A stretch of DNA of 64,000 bases from Rummeliibacillus stabekisii (GTDB lineage Bacteria; Bacillota; Bacilli; Bacillales_A; Planococcaceae). Under the pieces are notes generated by a model. That model saw only the letters and a list, made by a program, of their open reading frames with translations. It was not told the DNA's origin and searched no databases. The position numbers and the translations under genes are program-made. How positions within the stretch are numbered: position 1 is the first letter of the stretch; every line of letters begins with the position of its first letter. Below are positions 9,905-19,148 of this stretch, in pieces. The stretch is from NCBI RefSeq assembly GCF_007988965.1, contig NZ_BJVD01000005.1, positions 95,501 through 159,500 of the forward strand, given 5' to 3'.

Positions 9905-11146
9905 TTAACTAAACTTTTTAATATAATTTTTCAATTTCATTTTATCTGCAGTTGAAATTTTCTCATACTCTTCTTTTAACTCAATGTCATCTAGATCATG
10001 TTGAATTTGTTCCTTAATTTCCTTTTTACTTTCTCCCAATTTAATTAATACTTCCTTTTTCTTATCCAAATACGATAAGAACATTTCAACATCTAAACCT
10101 TCTTCTACTTCTTTTTTTTGCTCACGAGGTAAATTATTAATTTTCTCTTTCTTTTTAAGCGTATTACCATTGCCGCGACTATCTGCAAAATTTTGTTCAA
10201 CAGCTCGTTTAACATAGCCGGCCGGTTTCTTTACACTCCCCAATTCCATACGGGATTTCGTGTATTTTATATTTGCCTTAATACGTTTCTTTTCGTAATT
10301 ATCTAGAAGATAAATTATTATTTTATCGCTTACCCCCAATTTTTCAAGTTCCTCTCTAAGATCTTGCTGATCGAAGGGTATCTCTTTCTTCAGAGGGGTC
10401 TTTGGAATCCGCTTATCTATTTTAGGGAAATTTTGATTATAACTAATATTAAATTGAATTTTAGTAACAGAACGTCCCTCTTTAATTTCCTTAAATTCAA
10501 AAACTATATCTGAGGCTTTTTTTAATTCTTTCTGAGCGTTTAATAAAATACGCTGCTTGAAATTTGCATACAGTTTATAAGTATCATCTGGAACTCCAAG
10601 TAAAGATCTTAAATCTTTTAGTGCAAAAACATGTTTACCTACCTTTTGCCATTGTTTAAGTAATTCATATAAACGGATTGAATAAGAACTTTTTAGCTTG
10701 GTGATATTACCAAGTTTGTATGAAGTGAAATTTTGTTGGAGCTGAAGTATGTATGGTTTCCAAAATTCATCAAACCTCATGCTAATGGTACCTTCCCCTG
10801 TATTGTACGCAACATGTGATAACCAAGAAACTTGATGAAGTGTGTCGCCGATACGAATTTCATATACCTTTTGCATAAGCCCCTTTGTTATCTCACGTAA
10901 ATCTTTATATTTTGATTTACCTTTAAGATCCAACATTTCTACAAAGGGTTGTATTTGAAATACATATGTATTGATATCTTCATCACTGGGTTGAACATTT
11001 GAAAACAATGTTAAGATTAATTTTGATTCTAGCGTAGAAAGTTTATAACTAGATTCAATTAAAAGATTTGATTTTGTTACAAGATTATTTGTATCAAATT
11101 GTACTGGGATCTCAGCTAAATCGAGCGTCAGTTGTTCTTGTGCCAT
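9905..11146 (-). CDS. Rep_3 (RepB-type) plasmid replication initiator
   Basis: A 413-aa protein matching the Rep_3 initiator family. The N-terminal half has the first winged-helix domain (VTKSNLLIESSYKLSTLESK, then LDLKGKSKYKDLREITKGLM and SMRFDEFWKPYILQLQ), followed by the second winged helix (SYSIRLYELLKQWQKVGKHV). The family binds iterons as a monomer to open the origin and represses its own promoter as a dimer. The C-terminal 130 residues are lysine/glutamate-rich and longer than in many small initiators. The iteron array at 11328-11537 lies directly upstream, as expected. The ATG is preceded by GGGGG. Confidence 0.85.
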   Translation of the reverse strand: MAQEQLTLDLAEIPVQFDTNNLVTKSNLLIESSYKLSTLESKLILTLFSNVQPSDEDINTYVFQIQPFVEMLDLKGKSKYKDLREITKGLMQKVYEIRIGDTLHQVSWLSHVAYNTGEGTISMRFDEFWKPYILQLQQNFTSYKLGNITKLKSSYSIRLYELLKQWQKVGKHVFALKDLRSLLGVPDDTYKLYANFKQRILLNAQKELKKASDIVFEFKEIKEGRSVTKIQFNISYNQNFPKIDKRIPKTPLKKEIPFDQQDLREELEKLGVSDKIIIYLLDNYEKKRIKANIKYTKSRMELGSVKKPAGYVKRAVEQNFADSRGNGNTLKKKEKINNLPREQKKEVEEGLDVEMFLSYLDKKKEVLIKLGESKKEIKEQIQHDLDDIELKEEYEKISTADKMKLKNYIKKFS

Positions 11147-11327
11147 ATTTAATCCCCCATCTAAATATAACTTTTCTATTATTTATAATGTTATATTTAG
11201 ATTTTGCCATATTACCTTAATTAATACTAGAAATATCAGTGATAAGGTAAATACTACCTGTTTTTAAGTTAAAAAGTTACTCATTATTTATATTTTTAGG
11301 TAACACAAATGACTTTTACAGATTGTG

Positions 11328-11537
11328 CCCTGTTTTTGTTATATTTAATTTGTCTTTTTAGTTTGGTTACACCCTGTTTTTGTTATATTTAAAATTAGTA
11401 ATTTCTCATATCTCCCCTGTTTTTGTTATAGATAGCCCTGTTTTTGTTATACACCCACCCCTGTTTTTGTTGTACTTCGACCTGTTTTTGTTATACTTCC
11501 CCCTGAAAAAGTTATAGATAACCCTGTTTTTGTTATA
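11328..11537. repeat. Iteron array, probable plasmid origin of replication
   Basis: Eight copies of CCCTGTTTTTGTTATA start at 11328, 11372, 11415, 11436, 11459, 11480, 11501 and 11522. The first two share four further bases (TTTA). The copies at 11459 and 11480 have one mismatch each, and the copy at 11501 has AAAAA for TTTTT. Starts are 21-23 bases apart, or twice that (43-44), so all copies face the same side of the helix. The array lies 180 bases upstream of rep and is followed by a very A+T-rich stretch (11540-11740) suited to origin melting. Confidence 0.88.
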
Positions 11538-11745
11538 TTAACTAATGAAAAGTATTGCAGCTGTAAGGTTACTAAACTATGAAAACATTAAAACATATAA
11601 AACAATTAAACAAAACATATGTAAAACAATAAAACATTATGTAATAGTTATATATTTTAAGATTTCTAAAATCTATGTGATCATGCCCAATTTGAAATTA
11701 TGTATATAACTATTTAAATAAGACAATATTAATACTACTTAATTT

Positions 11746-11781
11746 TTGACGAAATTTAATCATACGTGTTAAGATACGTGT
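11746..11781 (+). promoter_or_regulatory. hicAB promoter with direct-repeat operator
   Basis: TTGACG at 11746-11751 and TAAGAT at 11770-11775 with an 18-base spacer. Two copies of ATACGTGT (11762-11769 and 11774-11781), 12 bases apart, overlap the -10 box. This is a likely operator for autorepression by the HicB antitoxin. Confidence 0.55.
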
Positions 11782-11812
11782 ATTAAATTTCAATTGAAAG
11801 GAGGACTATGCT

Positions 11813-12010
11813 TTGAAATCCTTCTCTTCTAAAGAAATCATCCGAAAGCTAAGTGCAGATGGATGGTATTTAGTACATAGCGTAGGAAGCCATCAGCAAT
11901 ATAAACATCCGACAAAAATAGGTAAAGTCACGGTGCCACATCCCAAAAAAGGTTTACCTATAAAAACGGTTAAAAGTATTGCGAAGCAAGCAGGGATTAT
12001 TATTCAATAA
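11813..12010 (+). CDS. hicA: HicA-type mRNA interferase toxin
   Basis: A 65-aa protein of the HicA fold, a small dsRNA-binding-like toxin that cleaves mRNA. The hallmark pattern is complete: SSKEIIRKLSADGWYLV, GSHQQYKHP with the catalytic histidine in GSH, then VTVPHPKK and a C-terminal helix ending AKQAGI. The start is a TTG 8 bases after AAAGGAGG; the ATG at 11808 is out of frame. HicA precedes HicB, 73 bases upstream on the same strand. The system probably adds post-segregational stability next to the replicon. Confidence 0.88.
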   Translation: MKSFSSKEIIRKLSADGWYLVHSVGSHQQYKHPTKIGKVTVPHPKKGLPIKTVKSIAKQAGIIIQ

Positions 12011-12083
12011 TCTCTGCACTTCCTGTGCTACATCTAAATATGCTTAGAAGAAGAGAAATAAAAAAGAAAGGAGATTATATAAT

Positions 12084-12557
12084 ATGTCGCGCACGACAGG
12101 CAAAGGCAACAAACAAAAAAAGAATGAGGGCTTAAAGCGTTCTTATTCATTTCCTGCAGTGTTTGATTATGACGAGGATGGTATTTCAGTTTCATTTCCT
12201 GACCTACCTGGAGTTTTTACTTGTGGAGATGATGAAGAAGATGCATATCGAAATGCCAAAGAAGCACTAGGTTTACATGCATTTGGAATGGAACAAGATT
12301 GTGAAAAAATTCCAACTCCATCAAAAGTTAACCAATTATCCCTTGAGTCTAATCAAGCTGTAGTCATTGTAAATGTATTTATGCCTTTAATTCGTGATCG
12401 TATTCAGAAAGCTACTTTAAAGAAGACACTAACTATACCTAAATGGATTAATGATTTAGCCGAAGAAAATCATATTAATTTTTCACAGGTTTTACAGGAA
12501 GCTCTTAAAGAGCGTCTTGATATAAATGATCCATACGAAGATAACGATTTTCTTTAA
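12084..12557 (+). CDS. hicB: HicB-type antitoxin
   Basis: 157 aa. Residues about 19-70 are the HicB partial-RNase-H-like fold (YSFPAVFDYDEDGISVSFPD, LPGVFTCGDDEEDAYRNAKE). The C-terminal segment (KKTLTIPKWINDLAEEN, FSQVLQEALKERL) is a ribbon-helix-helix DNA-binding domain. The protein should neutralise HicA and repress the operon. The ribosome site AAAGGAG lies 7 bases before the ATG. Confidence 0.88.
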   Translation: MSRTTGKGNKQKKNEGLKRSYSFPAVFDYDEDGISVSFPDLPGVFTCGDDEEDAYRNAKEALGLHAFGMEQDCEKIPTPSKVNQLSLESNQAVVIVNVFMPLIRDRIQKATLKKTLTIPKWINDLAEENHINFSQVLQEALKERLDINDPYEDNDFL

Positions 12558-12657
12558 ATAATTGAGACTTGGATTGAATTGGAAAATAATATATTAAAGA
12601 AGAATATACTTAAGAATATACTTACAATAATTATTTTTTGAGGGGACGAGGACAACA

Positions 12658-12735
12658 ATGGAATATAAAAATCGTAGTATTAAATGCATAACATATATAA
12701 AAAATTATTTTGATAAACATTTTTTTGAACAATGA
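12658..12735 (+). CDS. Possible 25-codon small ORF
   Basis: ATG preceded by GAGGGGACGAGG, encoding a basic 25-aa peptide (MEYKNRSIKC to FFEQ). It lies between hicB and the bidirectional terminator at 12952, in a tract with repeated AAGAATATACTT. The good ribosome site is the only support. Confidence 0.25.
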   Translation: MEYKNRSIKCITYIKNYFDKHFFEQ

Positions 12736-12813
12736 TATTACAATATTACATTTTAGAAATCGAATTATTAAATGGATAATTAATATTAATTTAAATATCA
12801 GGAGGGAACAAAA

Positions 12814-12840
12814 ATGGATTTTATATTTCATGATTATTAA
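12814..12840 (+). CDS. Possible 8-residue peptide ORF
   Basis: ATG with a strong ribosome site (CAGGAGGGAACAAAA) opens only eight codons: MDFIFHDY then TAA. It could be a regulatory leader peptide or the start of a decayed gene. Confidence 0.2.
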   Translation: MDFIFHDY

Positions 12841-12951
12841 AAGAATTAATTAAGAATTAATTAAAAGCTTTATCAGTATTAATTTAATAAATATTTTGAT
12901 GTGATAACATTAAATTTTAGATATTCAATAAGGATAAATATTATTTTATAA

Positions 12952-12999
12952 AATAACAATAAAAACCCCTACAATGTAGTAGGGGTTTTTATTGTTATT
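12952..12999. terminator. Long bidirectional terminator
   Basis: A perfect 21-bp inverted repeat with a 6-base loop, containing AAAAACCCCTAC and its complement. It separates the plus-strand hic region from the minus-strand T4SS operon and would stop both. Confidence 0.85.
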
Positions 13000-13059
13000 T
13001 CGTCCTTTTATTGATTGAACATCAAGTATAAAATGATAGTAATTAATATCTTTATTTCA

Positions 13060-13265
13060 TTAGAGCCTGACTTTTAATTTACTATCTTTGCACTGTACGA
13101 ATTCATTGTACTTTCTTAACTCTTTATCTTTAATTTCTAAGTAACTATTAATTTGATAGAAGATTTTATTGTTCAGATATTCCAAGTTTATCAGCTATCT
13201 TTTGTTTATTAAAGGTTGTTGAGTTTTCACAAATTTTGTATGATATCACCAATTTTTTGACCCAT
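13060..13265 (-). pseudogene. Remnant of a helix-turn-helix regulator gene
   Basis: Three consecutive fragments in different frames join into one protein-like sequence: MGQKIGDIIQNL, ENSTTFNKQKIADKLGISEQ and KIFYQINSYLEIKDKELRKY, ending KVRL and a stop. The middle part reads as a Cro/CI-type helix-turn-helix. At least two frameshifts break it. It lies directly after the last gene of the T4SS operon. Confidence 0.5.
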
Positions 13266-13280
13266 CCATTTATCTCTTTT

Positions 13281-13889
13281 CTATTCGTTTTCATCTAAGC
13301 CTTTTAATAACTCTTTTATTGGTGTTTGAATACGATAAGACATATCGACACCAGGATTATTATTCTGCTCTAACTGAACATTATGCTTATAGGTATTTGT
13401 ATTTTCGAAATGAAAAATAAGTATATACTCTGCTTCCTTAATTTTTCGAACTTCTAATTCTGTTAACGTGTCATTTCTAGTCATCCTACTAATTGCATTA
13501 TGTAATGCTTTCTGACGATCCTCAACAAAGTCATACCCCTTCAGAAGACTATCTACATTCTCTACGGTAAATGCACTTATAAACGCATCTATATCTTTTT
13601 CTAAAAGACCCGTCCGTAGTAATGATAGAGGCATCACTTGCGGGTCATCAGTAGAAGTCCCTAAATCCAAATCCACCATACCCAATTCTTTAGGTAGATG
13701 ATTGGTAACGAACTCTAGCTGTGTTTTACTAGAGTTCGTTGTATCTTTAAGTTGGACAGCTTCATTTTTAACAGTCTTGGTCATGGATGCTGTCTCTTTT
13801 TTAACAGAATGATTTGAGATAACCATCAATCCTACTAAAATTAATATAATAACTACACTTGTTATTACAATTACTTTCCATTTGGCCAC
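13281..13889 (-). CDS. Single-pass membrane protein, last gene of T4SS operon (possible VirB8/TcpC-like role)
   Basis: A 202-aa protein with one transmembrane helix (residues about 5-24, VIVITSVVIILILVGLMVIS) and an exported domain of about 175 residues with no family motif I recognise. The topology (short cytosolic tail, one helix, external domain) and position behind the wall hydrolase fit VirB8/TcpC-type proteins of Gram-positive T4SS, but it is shorter than TcpC. The start is a GTG 21 bases after the stop of the preceding gene with a weak ribosome site. The role is inferred from context only. Confidence 0.5.
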   Translation of the reverse strand: MAKWKVIVITSVVIILILVGLMVISNHSVKKETASMTKTVKNEAVQLKDTTNSSKTQLEFVTNHLPKELGMVDLDLGTSTDDPQVMPLSLLRTGLLEKDIDAFISAFTVENVDSLLKGYDFVEDRQKALHNAISRMTRNDTLTELEVRKIKEAEYILIFHFENTNTYKHNVQLEQNNNPGVDMSYRIQTPIKELLKGLDENE

Positions 13890-13910
13890 TTAACTCACCC
13901 AATTCATATA

Positions 13911-15821
13911 TTAATCTGATAAAGGTATTACTGTGCCAGGAGGAACTACATTCGCATAACCATTCCTATAATTCTTGTGTATTTCAAAATGTAAATGAGG
14001 ACCCGTTATACGACCACTACAACCACTCAGAGCGATTATTTGTCCTTTTTCCACTTTATCTCCAACCTGGACCATATGAGCTGACAAATGAGCATATACA
14101 GCTTCATATATTTGTCCATTTACATTATGTTTCACCCAAAGGTAATTTCCCCAGCCTTGGCCACAATTGCTATGAATGTTACCAACAGTTGGACACCCAC
14201 CAGATTTTCTAGTGACAACACCTGGTGAAATTGCAGCTACTTTTGTTCCTATTGAACCACCTATATCAACGCCATAATGAAATTCTGGACCATACCCTAA
14301 GTTTCTCCAGCCATATCCAGAAGTGATACCACCAACCATAGGTTTCATAGCCCCTTTGCCGTTACTAGGAGGGATAGCTCCACTCCCTGCAGAAGCATTA
14401 TATTTTGCAGCGTTTTTAAATTGATTAGCGTACGATACTACATCATTTCTATATGTAATCGACTTATTATACGCCCATAGTGCATCGTTCTGGTTTGTAC
14501 TAAAATGGTTTGCTGCTAAATAACGTGCCGTTGACATTATTGCATCTGCTTCGTTCCAAGGATCTGCCTTACCATCCCCATCTCCGTCAGTTCCATATCC
14601 TCGGTGAGAATTAATAATAGAGACAGTAGCTAAAATTTTACGACCTGGCGCCGTTGTAGCTAAATACTTACAACCTCCGTAATTCCATCCAATCCAAGTA
14701 CATGGCATAAATTGAGTTGGTCCAATTGCACCCGCAGAAGAGACATTAACATTAGTACTGAAGCCAGTTTCAACTCTATGAATTGCAGCTAGGAAATACC
14801 AAGGTACTCCATATTTCTTTTGCCCAGCTAAATAGTACTTCATAAATTGTGCGGGAACATTAGAACCAGGAGTAACATCAACATCCGAGCCTAGCATCCC
14901 TAAATCAACTAATCCAGTAACTACTAACTTATCTCCGTTCAACCATTCTGTATATTGAATTTGTCCACCTGTAGCTTGATACAATGCTTCAACAGTCTTT
15001 TTATCTTTGGTACCGTAATTAAACGGTGAACCTGAAAGTACTTTGTTATAGTACGTGTAATCCATTTCGGTCTTCTCACTATTCGTGTAAGTCGACGCTC
15101 TCGATTGTGTATCCGTTGTTGTATCACCATCTTGATCACTGGTTTTTGCCCAGCCTGTAGTAGTCTCTTCATTAGTAAACGTTACTGTTCGATCCCACGA
15201 CTCTACACTATCCATTGAATTTAAAGTAAACGGTGTTTTCTCATTTTTAGAGGTACAGATTTCCGTACCAATTTTATTTTTTTTACACGTTTTAGTTTTA
15301 GTTTCAACATAGCCTTTTCTTGTGGTGTAATGAAAAACAGGTTTTAGTGCATCTGCTACTATTTTTACAGCTTTTTTATCAGATACACCGATGTGTTTTT
15401 CAGAATCATAGATTTGTAATGCTGCTACAATTAAAGCTGGTGGAACCTTGTAAGGTATTTGCTCAGGCTTACTACTATCTACAGTAGCGTCTGACGCAGT
15501 TTGAATATACTCATATAATTCTTTTTCCGGCCCTGTATCTAAAACGTTAGAATCACTCGAAAACATTAAGGTAACAGATACGTACACCAGGAATATAAAA
15601 GCTAATATTCCTAGTGTAATTAAGATAAACGGTAAGCCAAGGGAAGCAAGGAAAGTAATAAAAGTACTTACAGCTGACATAGCCGCCTGTGCTACAGCTT
15701 TAACGGCAGCCTTAGCAGCTTTTTTAGCTACTTTTTTAGCTAATTTCTTTCCTTGTTTTTTTGCTTGGTCTTTTACAACTTTCGTTACGCCTGATTCTTC
15801 TGATTCACTATAGTTTTGCAT
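13911..15821 (-). CDS. VirB1-like bifunctional wall hydrolase (SLT transglycosylase + M23 peptidase)
   Basis: A 636-aa type II membrane protein. The first 55 residues are basic and Ala/Lys-rich, then comes one transmembrane helix (about 57-87). The middle (about 345-455) is a lytic transglycosylase-like domain (WYFLAAIHRVETGFSTN, AGAIGPTQFMPCTWIGW). The C-terminal part (about 500-625) is a M23/LytM peptidase (FHYGVDIGG with zinc His and Asp, YAHLSAH, GPHLHFEIH). Such enzymes locally open peptidoglycan for the secretion channel; ICE and plasmid relatives usually pair an SLT or muramidase domain with NlpC/P60 or M23. Seven cysteines in the exported part suggest disulfides. It lies 11 bases after the VirB6-like gene. 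Confidence 0.88.
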   Translation of the reverse strand: MQNYSESEESGVTKVVKDQAKKQGKKLAKKVAKKAAKAAVKAVAQAAMSAVSTFITFLASLGLPFILITLGILAFIFLVYVSVTLMFSSDSNVLDTGPEKELYEYIQTASDATVDSSKPEQIPYKVPPALIVAALQIYDSEKHIGVSDKKAVKIVADALKPVFHYTTRKGYVETKTKTCKKNKIGTEICTSKNEKTPFTLNSMDSVESWDRTVTFTNEETTTGWAKTSDQDGDTTTDTQSRASTYTNSEKTEMDYTYYNKVLSGSPFNYGTKDKKTVEALYQATGGQIQYTEWLNGDKLVVTGLVDLGMLGSDVDVTPGSNVPAQFMKYYLAGQKKYGVPWYFLAAIHRVETGFSTNVNVSSAGAIGPTQFMPCTWIGWNYGGCKYLATTAPGRKILATVSIINSHRGYGTDGDGDGKADPWNEADAIMSTARYLAANHFSTNQNDALWAYNKSITYRNDVVSYANQFKNAAKYNASAGSGAIPPSNGKGAMKPMVGGITSGYGWRNLGYGPEFHYGVDIGGSIGTKVAAISPGVVTRKSGGCPTVGNIHSNCGQGWGNYLWVKHNVNGQIYEAVYAHLSAHMVQVGDKVEKGQIIALSGCSGRITGPHLHFEIHKNYRNGYANVVPPGTVIPLSD

Positions 15822-15832
15822 TATTCAACCAC

Positions 15833-18800
15833 CTACCCTAATAGTCCTTGTTTACGGCGCACCTGATCGGCATACTTCCGTAACTCAGCGGATTTTTGAG
15901 CATGTTGTTGATGCTTAGAAGGAACCATATCATTGATTAAACCTTTAACACCCTTGCTGCTAAAGTAATCTGTTGTATCGGAATCATTCGATTTAGCTAT
16001 AACTGAATTAAGCATATTGCTTTCAGCTTCTAACCGCCCATTCTTCACACTTACAGGGATTGCTACAGATTGATCAGCTTTTATTCTCGTATCTCCTGCA
16101 AAAATTGGTGAAATACGATAAGTTTTACCGTCTTTTTGTCCTGTTACATATTGGCTTCCTTTATCAATAACAACTTGTACCTTATCCATTCCTTCTTCAG
16201 CAATATTTTCAATGAAGAAGTTTCCAGCATCTACTTTTTGATTTAATACGCTTGCTTTTGGCATGGCTGGTGTATTAGTTTGGCCAGATCTCAGTGGATT
16301 TCCTAAGATATTATTCGGATTTGTATTGATAGGTATAGATGAAGGTATTCTTCCGCCACCGCTATCTAAACGGTAACTACCTAGCCCCTTACCGGTATTC
16401 ATAGGTATTAGCATATCGTTTTGCATGTCCAAGTCTTGGTACACAACGTCCCCTTTGTTCATACCTGAATGACCTGCAGCCATTCGGGAAACCACACGTC
16501 TAATTCCACTTTTTGTAAGTACTTCAATATGAGAAGAATCTTGTGTGACAACCTGACGGATTGCTCCGGGTGCTATTTTTGTTTCTCCTCGATCATCAGT
16601 AATTGTTTGTGCCATTTGAATAACTTCAGAAGGAGCAGAAATTTGAGACTCGACCTGATTTTTATAAGGAGAATGCTTAACAGCGAATTTCTTAGCTACT
16701 TGATAACCTTTTGTCCCAAGTAGCATACCGCCTGCCATACCTGCACTGTTTACAAAGCTATTCTCTGCTTGTACAGCTCCACCTTGATTTATAATAGATT
16801 GATTAACCATTCCTTGTTTCCCTGCATTTAGTGCGGCCGGAACGGCTTTTAATATACCTTCTGTTTGAGAAGTAGCAGCTAGTTGATGAGTACCCATTAA
16901 CACGCCTGCTTTCCCTACTTCTACAGCTTGTTTTAACTCTGGTACTCCTAAAGCTGCTCCTGTAGCAACTCCGGCAGTTTGAGCTAATTTTGTAACTGTT
17001 CCTTTCGGTAAAGAAAGTTGTTTCATATCCTGGATAGCATTTTGGAAATTAGGTGCTGAATAATTTGCTACATGTTCTGCATGACGAGCAGGCTCTATTT
17101 GTGCCCATTCTGCTTGAGCCTGTGCTTCACTCATATGTGACGGTCTATTCTTTATAAAGTCTGTTTTAGATTGATTGGTTTTTACATGAGCTAGGCTATT
17201 TGCAAGAACATTACTATTTGGAACACCTTTACTTGTAAAAAGATCAGGGCTTTCTACATTAGCAACAGCATCCGCACTAGCAGCTGCTAAGTTTGCAACA
17301 TTGCCAGCATCATCTTTAAGACCCTTAACTGAAGCAGCCATATGATTATTAAAACCTTCTCGCGATACAGGAGAATTACCACCAAATTGGCTAGTATACT
17401 CTTTACCTGCAGCAGCAAAATGATCTTTCATACTATCTACTTTTTTGTTAAATGCATTCATTCGACGAGTAGCAAAATCACTAGCAGATTCCCCAGGTTT
17501 TTGTGGGTTTTCTTTATCATATTGGTCCATAAATTGTGCTTGATTATCTTCAGCCCATTTTTGAGCCATTGCTGAAGATGAAGCATCGACTAATTGATTA
17601 CCATTTGCTACTATCCCACTTACTTTCTTTGCATCCGCCCATTGACCTTTTGCTTTTCCCATTAAGGCCTCTTTCTTTTGAGCTTTTACTTCATTAAACT
17701 TTTCATCTAGTTCTTTATCAGTCGCGTCAGGGAATTTTTGCTTCAGGTCGTTCATTATGGCTTCTTTATTATCAGTAGCCCACTTATTAGTGTCATTTTC
17801 TGCTAATAACGTAGCCATACCTTCATCAAAATCTTGTTCACGTGCTTTGTTTAAATCAGAGACAGCATCTTTCCCTGCTTTCAAACGACTGGCCAGTCCT
17901 TGCGCTGCCGCACCACCTACGCGACCAGCTAAACCACCAGCTGCTGCACCAGCCATTGCGCCTGCTTCCGCTCCTATCATTGTTCCAACGGGACCAGTAG
18001 CAGATCCTGCAATTGCTCCTGCTGCACCAATCACCGCTTTCCCCATGCGGCTTACCACATCACCAGGTTTAAGCATACGTTCTGCTCTTGACGTCGTACC
18101 AATGTCACTTCCTGCTGAAGCAGCCATTGCTTTTCCTTTATCATCAACTCCATCTCCTGAAGCATCCGAACCGTTTCCTTTACCGTCTTTCGTACCTCGA
18201 TATGCACCTTTTAACGCGCCCATCACAGATTTTCCATCCATAGCGCTTTTGACAGCACCAGCCATACCTCCTAACGCAGCCAATCCCATCATAGAACCTG
18301 CTTTAGAAAGAGCATTAGTAGTATCACCGCCCATACCTACGAGACGGCGAAGCTGTTCTGTTAGCGGTATAAAGATAATATAAACAATGACAGAAGCTAT
18401 AAATCCATCAGTAGATTTTGAAAATATAGCAATTGTCCAAAATACAAATGCATGGATTGTTTGAATGAAAATTGTTCCAGACAATTCTTTGAACCAAGCT
18501 TGGGTAATACCTTTCCAACGTGGGAACATCCAGCAAACTACCATAATGGGTCCAATGCCCATTAAAATTACTAAGGTAACTTTCCTCATTAAATAGAAAA
18601 AGTTTGCCCAAATCCCTAGTCCTAATAGAACTAACTGAATGACAATCCATCCTAGAATCCCATTTTTTTTATAAGACTTTTTAAATTCTCCTAAAGGACT
18701 GTCATAAGCACTAGAAAATATATTTAAGAATGCGCTGTTTATTTCAAACAAAAGATCATATATGAGCGGTAAATTGTACAATAACAAAACAACAAATATT

Positions 18801-19117
18801 AAATCTTTAGCGCTTTCAAAAAATTCATTTCTCCTACTAGCCATTAGTGAAGAGCTACTAAATCTCATTCCAGCAAAGATTATAAAGATTACTAAAGCAA
18901 ATCCTGCTATTGTCGTCATCGTATTAAAGATAGGACTGAATGCTTGAGTCAATTCATTTTCTTGAAATGTTGCCCAAACTAATTCAGTTCTGGTGTTCGG
19001 CTTACCAAATACTAAAGACTTTAAAGTGTCTATTTCAAAAAATTTAAGAAAACTATTTAAAGCGGATTCAGCTAAACTTTCAAATATGTCCCAAATTTTC
19101 TCACCTAAATCTAGCAA
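15833..19117 (-). CDS. VirB6/TrbL-like polytopic channel protein with long C-terminal tail
   Basis: A 1094-aa protein. The first ~270 residues hold about six hydrophobic segments (for example TIAGFALVIFIIFAGMRFS and VTLVILMGIGPIMVVCWMF), as in VirB6/TrbL/ConG channel proteins that span the membrane in T4SS. The remaining ~800 residues are Ala/Gly-rich at first (AIAGSATGPVGTMIGAEAGA) and then mostly hydrophilic, much longer than the classical VirB6 tail. The start is a TTG (AAAGGAG 9 bases upstream). The gene lies between the VirB4 ATPase gene and the wall hydrolase gene, the common Gram-positive T4SS order. Confidence 0.82.
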   Translation of the reverse strand: MLDLGEKIWDIFESLAESALNSFLKFFEIDTLKSLVFGKPNTRTELVWATFQENELTQAFSPIFNTMTTIAGFALVIFIIFAGMRFSSSSLMASRRNEFFESAKDLIFVVLLLYNLPLIYDLLFEINSAFLNIFSSAYDSPLGEFKKSYKKNGILGWIVIQLVLLGLGIWANFFYLMRKVTLVILMGIGPIMVVCWMFPRWKGITQAWFKELSGTIFIQTIHAFVFWTIAIFSKSTDGFIASVIVYIIFIPLTEQLRRLVGMGGDTTNALSKAGSMMGLAALGGMAGAVKSAMDGKSVMGALKGAYRGTKDGKGNGSDASGDGVDDKGKAMAASAGSDIGTTSRAERMLKPGDVVSRMGKAVIGAAGAIAGSATGPVGTMIGAEAGAMAGAAAGGLAGRVGGAAAQGLASRLKAGKDAVSDLNKAREQDFDEGMATLLAENDTNKWATDNKEAIMNDLKQKFPDATDKELDEKFNEVKAQKKEALMGKAKGQWADAKKVSGIVANGNQLVDASSSAMAQKWAEDNQAQFMDQYDKENPQKPGESASDFATRRMNAFNKKVDSMKDHFAAAGKEYTSQFGGNSPVSREGFNNHMAASVKGLKDDAGNVANLAAASADAVANVESPDLFTSKGVPNSNVLANSLAHVKTNQSKTDFIKNRPSHMSEAQAQAEWAQIEPARHAEHVANYSAPNFQNAIQDMKQLSLPKGTVTKLAQTAGVATGAALGVPELKQAVEVGKAGVLMGTHQLAATSQTEGILKAVPAALNAGKQGMVNQSIINQGGAVQAENSFVNSAGMAGGMLLGTKGYQVAKKFAVKHSPYKNQVESQISAPSEVIQMAQTITDDRGETKIAPGAIRQVVTQDSSHIEVLTKSGIRRVVSRMAAGHSGMNKGDVVYQDLDMQNDMLIPMNTGKGLGSYRLDSGGGRIPSSIPINTNPNNILGNPLRSGQTNTPAMPKASVLNQKVDAGNFFIENIAEEGMDKVQVVIDKGSQYVTGQKDGKTYRISPIFAGDTRIKADQSVAIPVSVKNGRLEAESNMLNSVIAKSNDSDTTDYFSSKGVKGLINDMVPSKHQQHAQKSAELRKYADQVRRKQGLLG

Positions 19118-19148
19118 TCATACTCACTCCTTTCATTGCTAAATTCAG

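Noticed and set aside
12963..12992. Sixth member of the GGGWAMACCCC leader family
   Set aside because: It has ACCCC and GGGGT arms but lacks the upstream GGG block and precedes no gene start; it is a plain bidirectional terminator.
13859..14212. 117-codon plus-strand ORF
   Set aside because: It lies opposite the M23 domain of the wall hydrolase, and its composition follows the complementary strand.
17757..18383. 208-codon plus-strand ORF rich in Ala/Pro/Ser
   Set aside because: It is the antisense shadow of the Ala/Gly-rich segment of the VirB6-like gene, with no ribosome site or family pattern.
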